This document shows, in pieces, positions 27,296 to 34,766 of a stretch of DNA of 41,691 bases (position 1 is the first letter of the stretch; every line of letters begins with the position of its first letter). The notes under the pieces were generated by a model. That model searched no databases. It saw nothing but the letters and a program-made list of their open reading frames with translations, and was not told the origin of the DNA. This DNA is from Deltaproteobacteria bacterium. Lineage in GTDB: Bacteria > Myxococcota_A > UBA9042 > PHBI01. The stretch covers positions 1 to 41,691 of the forward strand of contig WYBB01000111.1 of assembly GCA_011526585.1 (NCBI GenBank), written 5' to 3'. The position numbers and the translations under genes were made by a program.

Positions 27296-28356
27296 GCGTC
27301 GGGCTGTGGCTGTGCGCGTGGAGCCTGCTGGCGCAGGGGCCGCCCGCGGGTGGCGATCAAGGCGCGGCCGCGCCGCGGGGTGAGGTCGTGCGGGCGCGCG
27401 TGCTGGCGCTGTCGGCGGCGGGGGCGCTCCGGCCGGCCGCCGGCGTGGTCGTGCGGCTCGAGCGCCGGCGGCGGCCGCCTCCCGGAGAGATGGGCGCGGC
27501 CGAGGTCGTGATGGCCTGGGAGGCGCGCGCGGGCGGCGATGGGCTCGTGCGCTTCGACGCGGTGCCGCCGCTGGGCGTGGCGGAGGCGGACGCGCTGGTC
27601 GTGCGCTGGCGCGGGAGCGAGAGCGAGCACGGGCTGGCGGCGCCCGATGACGGCAGGGCCGCGCCGGTCTCGCTGCTCGCATACGAGACGAGCCGCGACC
27701 TCGGCGCGCTGAAGATGGGCGTGCGGCTGACGGTGACGCCGCGCGACAGCGGGCTCCAGGTCGAGCACCTCATCCAGATCGAGAATCGCTCGCACACGAA
27801 GATCGACACCGATCAGGGCGCGGGCCTGGTGGTGCCGCTCCTGACGCCGGCGCCGTTCGACGCGCCCGTGCCGAGCTTCCTGCCGAACCGGCCCGAGCCG
27901 CGCGAGTTCCTGACGCAGCAGAGCCCCGAGTCGGGCCGCCTCCTCGTCGAGCGCGGGCGCCTGGTCTTTCGCGGGCTGATCTCGCCCGACGGGCAGACGA
28001 TCCGCGTGGTCTACGTGATCCCGTACGACGGGCAGACCGCGCACACGTACGGCTTGCGGCTGCCGGTGGCGGCCTCGTCGGTGGCGATGGTCGCGCGCAC
28101 GAGCGAGCTCTCGCGACCGACCATCAGCTTCCGCCAGCCGTCGGAGGTCGTCGTGCGGGCCTTCCTGGGCGGCGAGGAGCGCACGGCGCTGCTCATCGCC
28201 GAGCCGGACGCCGGCGAGGTGGTGCTGATCGACGTCGTCGGCACGCCCGATCGGCACATCCTGATGCGGCCGCTGGCGGCGGGGCTCGGGGCGCTGGTCG
28301 TGGTCGCGCTGGTGGTGCTGGCGCTGGGCCGGCGGCGCGCGCGCGAGGGTGCATGA
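27292..28356 (+). CDS. Uncharacterised secreted/membrane protein of the ccm operon
   Basis: I do not recognise a named family for this 354-residue protein. It has a signal-like N-terminus (VGLWLCAWSLLAQ), a long predicted beta-rich periplasmic region, and a C-terminal transmembrane helix (LGALVVVALVVLALG) followed by Arg-rich residues. The first ~100 residues (VRARVLALSAAGALRPAAGVVVRLE) look like an immunoglobulin-like or carboxypeptidase-regulatory beta-sandwich. The second half (VEHLIQIENRSHTKI and following) may be a second such domain. It overlaps both neighbours by four bases, so it is translated with the ccm genes and is a candidate accessory factor for cytochrome c assembly. Confidence 0.75.
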   Translation: MSVGLWLCAWSLLAQGPPAGGDQGAAAPRGEVVRARVLALSAAGALRPAAGVVVRLERRRRPPPGEMGAAEVVMAWEARAGGDGLVRFDAVPPLGVAEADALVVRWRGSESEHGLAAPDDGRAAPVSLLAYETSRDLGALKMGVRLTVTPRDSGLQVEHLIQIENRSHTKIDTDQGAGLVVPLLTPAPFDAPVPSFLPNRPEPREFLTQQSPESGRLLVERGRLVFRGLISPDGQTIRVVYVIPYDGQTAHTYGLRLPVAASSVAMVARTSELSRPTISFRQPSEVVVRAFLGGEERTALLIAEPDAGEVVLIDVVGTPDRHILMRPLAAGLGALVVVALVVLALGRRRAREGA

Positions 28357-29036
28357 GCGAGGTCGCGCTCGCGCGGAGCCAAGCGCCGGTCCTGGCGGCG
28401 CGCGGCGTCTCGAAGAGCTACGGGCGCAGTTGGGCGGTCAGGCGCGTGACCGTCGAGTTCCACGCCGGCACGCTGACGGCGCTCACCGGAGACAACGGCG
28501 CCGGCAAGTCGACGCTGCTCAAGGTCTTCGCCGGGTTGGTGCGCCCGGACGAGGGCGCGGTCGAGGTCTTCGGCGAGCCCTTCGCCGGCTTCCTCCCCTG
28601 GGACATCCGCGCGCGCATGGGCTTCATCGGGCACCTGCCCTTCGTCTACGCCGACCTGAGCGGTGTCGAAAATATGAGTTTCTTCAGGGTCTTGTATCGG
28701 GTCACTCGCGGCGAGTACGTCAGCCGTGGCTTCGGCTGGGAGCGCGCGCTGCTGAGCCGGGTCGGCCTCGCAGATGCGGGCGACAAGATCGTCGGCACCT
28801 ACTCGCGCGGCATGACCCAGCGGCTGGCGCTGGCGCGGCTCATGCTGCAGGACCCGGAGATCTGGCTCCTCGACGAGCCGTCGACCGGGCTCGACGCGCA
28901 GGGCTACGAGCTCCTGCGCGCGATCCTGGAGGAGGCGCGCGATCGCGGGCGCTGCGTCGTGGCGGTGACGCACGATCTCTCGGCGCTCGGGCGGATCGAT
29001 CGCGAGGTGCGGCTCAGAGGCGGGCGGTTTTCGTGA
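28353..29036 (+). CDS. ccmA: Cytochrome c maturation ABC transporter ATPase CcmA
   Basis: CcmA is the ATPase of the CcmAB(CD) complex that releases holo-CcmE from CcmC. The protein has 227 residues with Walker A GDNGAGKST (46-54), an ABC signature variant YSRGMTQR, Walker B IWLLDEPSTGLD and the switch His in VTHD. The signature begins SRGM rather than LSGGQ, as is usual for CcmA. ATG 28353 overlaps the preceding gene (ATGA), and its stop shares one base with ccmB (TGATG). Confidence 0.92.
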   Translation: MSEVALARSQAPVLAARGVSKSYGRSWAVRRVTVEFHAGTLTALTGDNGAGKSTLLKVFAGLVRPDEGAVEVFGEPFAGFLPWDIRARMGFIGHLPFVYADLSGVENMSFFRVLYRVTRGEYVSRGFGWERALLSRVGLADAGDKIVGTYSRGMTQRLALARLMLQDPEIWLLDEPSTGLDAQGYELLRAILEEARDRGRCVVAVTHDLSALGRIDREVRLRGGRFS

Positions 29037-29731
29037 TGGCGCGCGGCGCGTTCGGCTACGCGGTGGACACGGCGCTGGAGATCCTGGCCAAGGACCTCAA
29101 GGTCGAGCTGCGCACGCGCGAGGTCTTCATGACGATGAGCCTCTTCGCGGTGCTGGTCGTCGTGATCTTCGCCTTCGCCTTCAACCTCGATCAGCAGACC
29201 CTGAAGAAGGTCGCGCCCGGGCTCCTGTGGGTGACGGTGGTCTTCGCCGGCAACCTCGGCGTGATGCGGGTCATGGACAAGGAGCGCGAGCACGGGGCCC
29301 TGCAGGGGCTCATGCTGTCGCCCGGCGGACCGATCGCGGTCTTCATCGCCAAGGCGATCGGCGTCTTCCTCTTCATGCTGGCGATGGAGCTCCTGGTCGT
29401 GCCGCTGACCTTGATGTTCGTGTCGGTCGAGCTGCCGGCCGAAGGGATCGGGCTCCTCATCGTCTCGCTGGTGCTGGGCACGCTGGGCTACGCGCTGATC
29501 GGTACGCTCTTCGGGGCGATGCTCGCCGACGTGCGCATGCGCGAGGTGCTGATCCCGGTCGTGGTCTACCCGGTGGTCGTGCCGATCGTCGTCGCCGGGG
29601 TGAAGCTCGGCGCGCACGCCTTCGATCCGGCGCTGGGCGAGCCCGAGGGCTACCTGCCGCTGATGATCGGCTTCGACCTCCTCTACCTTGCGCTGGCGCC
29701 CTGGGTCTTCAGCCGCACCATGGTCGCCTGA
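29036..29731 (+). CDS. ccmB: Heme exporter-type membrane protein CcmB
   Basis: CcmB is the membrane partner of CcmA. The 231-residue protein starts with a cytoplasmic helix (ALEILAKDLKVELRTREVF, a CcmB hallmark) and has six hydrophobic segments. MDKEREHGALQGLMLSP corresponds to the conserved loop seen in the family. The open frame extends upstream within ccmA, but ATG 29036, overlapping the ccmA stop by one base, gives the proper N-terminus. A 125-base gap separates it from ccmC; it contains a 6-base hairpin (29764-29778) and may hold a secondary promoter, though none is clear. Confidence 0.9.
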   Translation: MARGAFGYAVDTALEILAKDLKVELRTREVFMTMSLFAVLVVVIFAFAFNLDQQTLKKVAPGLLWVTVVFAGNLGVMRVMDKEREHGALQGLMLSPGGPIAVFIAKAIGVFLFMLAMELLVVPLTLMFVSVELPAEGIGLLIVSLVLGTLGYALIGTLFGAMLADVRMREVLIPVVVYPVVVPIVVAGVKLGAHAFDPALGEPEGYLPLMIGFDLLYLALAPWVFSRTMVA

Positions 29732-29856
29732 GGAACGACGCGCTGACCGTCTCACCGCCGACCTCGCGCTCCGCGCGACCGGCCGTGGCGACGGCGCGTA
29801 GTGTCCCGTAGGGTCGGTCTGGAACGGCCCGCGGATTTCTGTTAGGACCCGCAGCA

Positions 29857-30603
29857 ATGAGCGCGATTCCCGAGATGGCCGAGGCGAGGCGCGTGCGCGT
29901 GCCGGTCCTGCCGCTCCTGTGCGCGGCGGTGCTGGTCGCGGCGCTGCTCGTGGTCTTCCTGGTGGCGCCGCCCGATCGCTCGATGGGGGAGGTGCACCGG
30001 ATCTTCTACTTCCACGTCGCCTCCGCCTTCGCGGCGCTGATCGGGTGGATCGGCTGCGCGCTGATCTCGCTCTTCTATCTGTTCATGGCGATGAACCCGA
30101 AGAACGCGATGCTGGCGGCGATGCTCGACCGCGTCGCCTACGCGCTCGGCGAGGTCGGCGTGCTCTTCGGGGTGATCGTGCTCATCACCGGGCCGCTCTG
30201 GGCCAAGCCGGAGTGGGGCACCTACTGGAACTGGGAGCCGCGGCTGGTGCTGATGATGCTCACTCAGTTCCTGTTCATCGGCTACCTGGTGCTCAGGGCC
30301 TATGCCAAGCGCGACTCCGCCGGCAAGAAGCTCGCCGCCGGGATCGCGATCATCGGCGGGCCGGCCGTCTATCTGATCCACGTCGCGGTCCAGCTCTGGG
30401 GCGGCAACCACCCGACGGTGGTGACGCCAGGTGGCGAGGGGATCAAGACACCGGAGATGCAGCTCGCGTTCTGGGTGGCGGTCGGCGCGATCCTGCTCTT
30501 CGCCGGCTATCTGACCTACCTGCGCATCTTGCACCACAAGCTCGTCGACGACCTCGAGGAGGGCTACCTCGAGCTCGCCGATCGCGAGGACGACGCGCGA
30601 TGA
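29857..30603 (+). CDS. ccmC: Heme handling protein CcmC
   Basis: CcmC loads heme onto CcmE using its own WWD domain. The 248-residue protein has six transmembrane helices, heme-ligand histidines H53 (FYFHVAS) and H185 (GGNHPTVV), and a tryptophan-rich loop EWGTYWNWEPRL (119-130). The last acidic position is Glu where Asp is common. AGGA at 29844-29847 lies 9 bases before ATG 29857. The stop overlaps the start of the CcmD-like gene (ATGA). Confidence 0.93.
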   Translation: MSAIPEMAEARRVRVPVLPLLCAAVLVAALLVVFLVAPPDRSMGEVHRIFYFHVASAFAALIGWIGCALISLFYLFMAMNPKNAMLAAMLDRVAYALGEVGVLFGVIVLITGPLWAKPEWGTYWNWEPRLVLMMLTQFLFIGYLVLRAYAKRDSAGKKLAAGIAIIGGPAVYLIHVAVQLWGGNHPTVVTPGGEGIKTPEMQLAFWVAVGAILLFAGYLTYLRILHHKLVDDLEEGYLELADREDDAR

Positions 30604-30989
30604 TTCGAAGTCTGATCCTGTCGCTGGCGCTCATGCTCGTGTGCGCGCCGGCCGTGAACGCGAGTGAGCCGAAGCCGTCCGGGGGCGAGCCGCCGAGCGC
30701 GCCGACGTCGTTCGGCGCCGATGAGCCCAAGCCCCTGCCGGTCGTCGCCCCGGGCGACTTCGAGGGCCTCCTGCGCAACTGCGACCTCGAGCGCGCGCGC
30801 GCCGTGAACGCGCAGAAGATGTGCGAGAAGGACAAGGTCAACATCCCGTTCCTCACCGGGGCCTACCTCGCGCTCTGGGCGATCCTGATGGTCTTCTTCG
30901 CGATCGTCGCTCTGCGCCAGAAGCGCATGAAGGCGGAAATGGCGGCGCTGCGCGAGCGGTTGGCCCGGCTCGGTGGTGAGACCTCATGA
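30600..30989 (+). CDS. Extended CcmD-like protein with signal peptide
   Basis: Canonical CcmD is a one-helix peptide of about 50-70 residues that helps free holo-CcmE from CcmABC. This 129-residue protein ends in a CcmD-like unit, FLTGAYLALWAILMVFFAIVALRQKRMKAEMAALRERL: one membrane helix and then a basic helical tail. Before it lies a signal-like sequence (LILSLALMLVCAPAVNA), a Pro-rich stretch, and a short region with two cysteines (RNCDLERARAVNAQKMCE). The position directly after ccmC, with ATGA overlaps on both sides, supports a CcmD role. The N-terminal extension is unusual. Confidence 0.7.
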   Translation: MIRSLILSLALMLVCAPAVNASEPKPSGGEPPSAPTSFGADEPKPLPVVAPGDFEGLLRNCDLERARAVNAQKMCEKDKVNIPFLTGAYLALWAILMVFFAIVALRQKRMKAEMAALRERLARLGGETS

Positions 30990-31195
30990 CCTCGTCGCAC
31001 ATCTTCTTCATCCCGCTGGTCCTGATCGTCGGGCTCGTGCTCGGGATCGCGCTCGGGCGCCGCTCGGCCTTCTTGCAGGTCGAGGAGGAGAAGCGCCGGC
31101 AGCGGCGCGAGGACGAGCGCAAGAAGAAGGCGGAGCGCGGCGGCGAGTCGTCGTCGACCCCAGCGGCCTCCACGGACGGGGCGCCACCGCGATGA
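30986..31195 (+). CDS. Small single-helix membrane protein in the ccm operon
   Basis: This 69-residue protein has one N-terminal transmembrane helix (FFIPLVLIVGLVLGIALG) followed by a highly charged Glu/Arg/Lys tail and a Ser/Pro/Ala end. It overlaps the genes on both sides by four bases. It looks like a second small accessory subunit of the Ccm complex, or a CcmD paralogue with reversed composition; no family is recognised. Confidence 0.7.
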   Translation: MTSSHIFFIPLVLIVGLVLGIALGRRSAFLQVEEEKRRQRREDERKKKAERGGESSSTPAASTDGAPPR

Positions 31196-32538
31196 TGGTC
31201 GCGCTGCGCGCGATCGGTGGGCCCGCGATCGCTGCGCTCGCGATCGGTGCGCTCGCGCCGGCGGTCGGCTGGTCGGCGCCCAAGCCGCACCCGCCGGGGC
31301 GCTACGACCTGTCGATCCTCGGCTTCAACGACGGTGATCCGTTCCGGCTCAAGGGCGCGGAGGCCGAAGCGATCCTGCTCGACCCCGAGGCGCAGATCTA
31401 CCAGTTCCAGAGCACCGACTGGATGGCGAAGACCCAGCGCGGGGCGTGGGTGCGGGTCGCCGAGGTGCTGGGTCGCCTGCCCGAGCGCGCGCCGAACGAG
31501 CTCTTCAAGGTCTATCGCCTCGACATCGACGGCGAGGATGCGCCGGAGCTGATCCTGATCCCCAGCGTGATCCTCTCGGAGCAGGCGCGCTTCGCGCCCT
31601 CGATCCTCAAGGTGAACGGCGCTGGCATGAGCCCGCGCTGGGCGGCGACGACGCTGCCGGGCGAGCGCTTTCGTGTCCTGGATATCCGTGATCTCAATGG
31701 TGATCTGGACCCGGAGCTGCTGCTCGGCGGCGAGGGCGGGCTCTCCGGCTTCTATCAGTTCATGGAGCTCGCGGCGCTCGGGCGGGACGGCTGGGCCGTG
31801 CTCGACGTGCCGCACGTCGAGTCGCTGCACTACGTCGATCTCGACCGCGACAACAGGATCGAGATCGTCGTGCGCGAGCGGGTCGGGCGCAAGGGGCCGG
31901 CCTATCAGTGGACCTACATCGACCACCTGCACCGCTGGACCGGCGCGCGCTTCGAGCCGGCCGACGCGCTCTTCCCGCGCTATCACGACGAGCAGACGCT
32001 GCCGACGCTGATCGGCGATCTGATCGACAACCACGACGCGCGCCTGCCGATCCTCGAGGAGAAGCTCGCGGCGATCCAGAGGGTGCGCGAGCTCACGCGC
32101 CAGTGGTCGAGCCCACCGCGCGGCTTCCACCCGAAGAAGGTCAAGGCGCTCGGCCTCCTCCAGAAGAAACAGATGCGCCAGGCGCGCACGCGCCTCGACG
32201 CGCTCGACAAGGCCTATCCCTACGATGCGCAGGTGCTGCTCGGGCTGGCGCAGGCGCGCGCGGCCGGCGAGGAGTGGGAGGGCGTGCTCGACGCGGCGTT
32301 GCGCGCGCTCTCGGTCGAGCCGAAGAACCGCGAGGCGTGGTGGTGGACGGGCGTCGCCTTCACCGCGCTGCAGGAGCGATCGTCGGCGGTGGCGAGCCTC
32401 TCGCTGGCGGTGCGGCTCACCGGGCGGCGCGACGAGGGGATCGCGTTCCTGCGCGCGCGGCGCGCGGCGCCGGGCATGGACTCGGAGCTGCAGGCCGTGA
32501 TCGATCAGGCGATCGAGCAGGCCGCCAAGGTGGATTGA
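31192..32538 (+). CDS. Secreted FG-GAP and TPR protein ending the ccm operon
   Basis: This 448-residue protein has a signal peptide (ALRAIGGPAIAALAIGALAPAVGWSA), three FG-GAP-like loops (DIDGEDAPELILIP, DLNGDLDPELLLGG, DLDRDNRIEIVV) and, from about residue 310, helical TPR-like repeats (LDKAYPYDAQVLLGLAQARAAGEEW; LSVEPKNREAWWWTGVAFTAL). Periplasmic TPRs are the apocytochrome-binding part of CcmI, and this operon's CcmI-like protein lacks them. It may therefore supply that function, which is inference. ATG 31192 overlaps the preceding stop. It converges with a gap of 7 bases on the glutamine amidotransferase gene. Confidence 0.75.
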   Translation: MMVALRAIGGPAIAALAIGALAPAVGWSAPKPHPPGRYDLSILGFNDGDPFRLKGAEAEAILLDPEAQIYQFQSTDWMAKTQRGAWVRVAEVLGRLPERAPNELFKVYRLDIDGEDAPELILIPSVILSEQARFAPSILKVNGAGMSPRWAATTLPGERFRVLDIRDLNGDLDPELLLGGEGGLSGFYQFMELAALGRDGWAVLDVPHVESLHYVDLDRDNRIEIVVRERVGRKGPAYQWTYIDHLHRWTGARFEPADALFPRYHDEQTLPTLIGDLIDNHDARLPILEEKLAAIQRVRELTRQWSSPPRGFHPKKVKALGLLQKKQMRQARTRLDALDKAYPYDAQVLLGLAQARAAGEEWEGVLDAALRALSVEPKNREAWWWTGVAFTALQERSSAVASLSLAVRLTGRRDEGIAFLRARRAAPGMDSELQAVIDQAIEQAAKVD

Positions 32539-32545
32539 CTCCCGC

Positions 32546-33247
32546 TCACGGGGTGGCGCGGGTGAAGGCGAGGAAGTTCGCGAGCAGACGCAGGCCGGGC
32601 GGAGGCGCGCCGGCGGGGTCGGCGTGCTCGGGCGGCGGCGCGCGCTCGGGGTGGAACTGCACGCCCCAGAGCGGGCGGCGATCGGCGCGCAGGATCTGGA
32701 TCCGCGACGGATCGCCGAGCGCGAGCAGGCGAAAGCCCGGCGGCAGGTCCTTCACCTCGTCGACGTGGCTCGCCATGACCCACGGCTCCTCGGGTAGGCC
32801 GTCGAGCAGCGGATCGACGTCGCCCAGCAGGCGGATGCGCGTCGGGCCGCTGACCTTGGGCATGCCCTCGTAGCTCGTGGTGGCGGCCGCGACCGGGTGC
32901 ACCGGGGCGATGGGGGCGCCGTGCGCGAGGGCGAGCGCCTGGTGGCCGCCGCAGATCCCGAGCGTCGGTCCGCGGCGCGCGCGCAGCCAGGCGAGGAAGC
33001 GATCGAAGGCCGGCGGGTAGGCGGGGAAGGGGGTCTCGTTGGGTCCGAGGATGACCCCCGAGGGCGACCACTTCTGGAGGTCGGCGGCGAGCGAGCCGGT
33101 CGGATCGAGGAGCGTGCGCCAGGGGCGGATGCGGATCTCGGTCGCCGGCGAGAGCGCGCCGAGCGCGGCGGCGATCGCCTCGCAGCCATCGAGCGTGGTC
33201 GGGCTGAGGTTGATGTTGACGATGAGGATGCGGTGCGGCGCGCTCAT
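32546..33247 (-). CDS. Class I glutamine amidotransferase-like protein
   Basis: This 233-residue protein has the triad signatures of class I GATase: the nucleophile Cys in LGICGGHQALAL, and the His/Glu in VQFHPE near the C-terminus. VILGPNETPFPAY near residue 66 carries the usual oxyanion-loop region. It resembles stand-alone GATases (GMP synthase-like or GatD-like) that transfer ammonia to an unidentified acceptor, or gamma-glutamyl hydrolases. No synthetase partner is adjacent. ATG 33247 overlaps the upstream hydrolase stop (ATGA), so the two are coupled. Confidence 0.85.
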   Translation of the reverse strand: MSAPHRILIVNINLSPTTLDGCEAIAAALGALSPATEIRIRPWRTLLDPTGSLAADLQKWSPSGVILGPNETPFPAYPPAFDRFLAWLRARRGPTLGICGGHQALALAHGAPIAPVHPVAAATTSYEGMPKVSGPTRIRLLGDVDPLLDGLPEEPWVMASHVDEVKDLPPGFRLLALGDPSRIQILRADRRPLWGVQFHPERAPPPEHADPAGAPPPGLRLLANFLAFTRATP

Positions 33248-34125
33248 CGGGCGGCCTCGCTGAAGAAGCCGGCGAGCACGGCGGCGAGCTCGTCGGGGCG
33301 CTCGTGGTGCAGGTTGTGGGCGGCGCCGGGCAGGAGGTACTCGCTGAGGTCGCCGATGAGGGCGGCGCGCTCGGCGGCGTCGGGTGGGCGCATCGGCGAG
33401 CGCTCGCCCCAGATCATCAGGGTCGGGCAGCGGATCGCCTGGAGGAAGGTGCGAAAGCGCGTGACGTCGAAGGGCATGGGCGCGGTCGTGCGGTGCAGCG
33501 GGTCGAAGCGCCAGCGATAGCTGCCGTCCTCGTAGCGCACGCTGGCGGTCTTCGCGAGCTCGAGCAGGCGCTCGGGGGTGGCGCCCGGGGAGGTGCGCGC
33601 GATGCGCCGGGCGACCTCGTCGAGCGAGTCCATGACGTCGCTCGGGGCGTCGCCGCGCGTCTGCGACAGGCGCACGTCGTTGACCCAGCGGCGCACGAGC
33701 GCGGGGCTGCGCTCGGGCGGGACGTGGGCGGGCCCGATCCCGTCGAGGAGCACGAGCGAGCGCACGCGCTCGCCGAAGGCGCCGGCGAAGTAGCAGGCGA
33801 TGCTGGCGCCCATCGAGTGGCCGGCGAGGTGGGCGGTCTCGAGCTCGAGGTGATCGAAGAGCGCGTGCAGGTCGAGGAGGTAGTCGGGGAAGTGGTAGTA
33901 GCCGCCCGCGCCGATGTGGCCGCTCTCGCCGTGGCCGCGGTGGTCGGGCGCGATGACGCGCAGGCGTGACGCCAGCGCGGCCGCGACGGGATCGAAAGAG
34001 CGCGCGTGATCGAGGAAGCCGTGCAGCAGGATGAGGGTCGGGGCGTCGGGCCCGGCCTCGGACTCCCAGACGTGGTAGCTGAGCGCGAGCCCGAGGTTGG
34101 ACCAGGCGTGGCGGGTCGGTTCCAT
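33244..34125 (-). CDS. Alpha/beta hydrolase
   Basis: This is a 293-residue alpha/beta hydrolase fold enzyme. LLHGFLDHARSF supplies the oxyanion-hole HG motif, LAGHSMGASI the nucleophile elbow GHSMG, and PGAAHNLHHERPDE the catalytic His. The conserved PDHRGHGESG strand is also present. The closest general type is an esterase/lipase or epoxide hydrolase-like member; the substrate is unknown. A GTG at 34140 would add five residues, but ATG 34125 is preferred. It is divergent from the thioesterase gene. Confidence 0.85.
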   Translation of the reverse strand: MEPTRHAWSNLGLALSYHVWESEAGPDAPTLILLHGFLDHARSFDPVAAALASRLRVIAPDHRGHGESGHIGAGGYYHFPDYLLDLHALFDHLELETAHLAGHSMGASIACYFAGAFGERVRSLVLLDGIGPAHVPPERSPALVRRWVNDVRLSQTRGDAPSDVMDSLDEVARRIARTSPGATPERLLELAKTASVRYEDGSYRWRFDPLHRTTAPMPFDVTRFRTFLQAIRCPTLMIWGERSPMRPPDAAERAALIGDLSEYLLPGAAHNLHHERPDELAAVLAGFFSEAAR

Positions 34126-34253
34126 GGCGCGATCGTCCACATCTGGAGGGAGGTCGCAAGCGCCATCGGCGGCGCCGTCGCGGGCACCAACGGATTTCTG
34201 GCGACCTCGGGCGCGACGCGCGATAGTCCGCGGCGCACAGGACGAAGGACACC

Positions 34254-34763
34254 ATGCACATCACCGAAGGCACGCCGCGCGCATCCGCGGTCGAGATGAA
34301 CGAGCTCGTGCTGCCGACCTACGCCAACGCGCTCGGCACGATCTTCGGTGGGCAGATCATGGCGTGGATCGACGTGTGCGCGGCGCTCTCGGCGATGCGG
34401 CACGCGCGCACGCAGTGCGTGACGGCGTCGATGGACGCGCTCGACTTCATCCTGCCGATCGAGGTCGGGCACCTCGTCACCCTGCGCGCGATGGTCAACT
34501 ACGTCGGGCGCACCTCGATGGAGGTCGGCGTGCGTGTCGAGGCGGGCGACCCGATCGCGGCCGAGCGCGCGCACGCGGCCTCGGCCTACCTGACCTTCGT
34601 CGCGCTCGGGCCCGACAAGAAGCCGACGCGTGTGCGCGAGCTCGTGCTCGAGACCCCGGGGGATCGACTGCGCGCCGAGGAGGCGCGGGCGCGGCGCGAG
34701 CAGCGCCTGGCGCTGGCGGCCGCCCGCAGGACGCTGCGCGCGGCGCACGAAGAACGAGGCTGA
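34254..34763 (+). CDS. Hotdog-fold acyl-CoA thioesterase (YciA/BACH-like)
   Basis: This 169-residue protein belongs to the cytosolic acyl-CoA hydrolase type. LPTYANALGTIFGGQIMAWID contains the conserved Asn and Asp of the hotdog thioesterase active site, and DALDFILPIEVGHLVTLRAMVNYVGRTSMEVGVRVEA is typical of the central sheet. It probably hydrolyses medium or long acyl-CoA in the cytoplasm. AAGGA lies just upstream of ATG 34254. The next gene follows after 3 bases and is likely co-transcribed. Confidence 0.9.
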   Translation: MHITEGTPRASAVEMNELVLPTYANALGTIFGGQIMAWIDVCAALSAMRHARTQCVTASMDALDFILPIEVGHLVTLRAMVNYVGRTSMEVGVRVEAGDPIAAERAHAASAYLTFVALGPDKKPTRVRELVLETPGDRLRAEEARARREQRLALAAARRTLRAAHEERG

Positions 34764-34766
34764 GCG

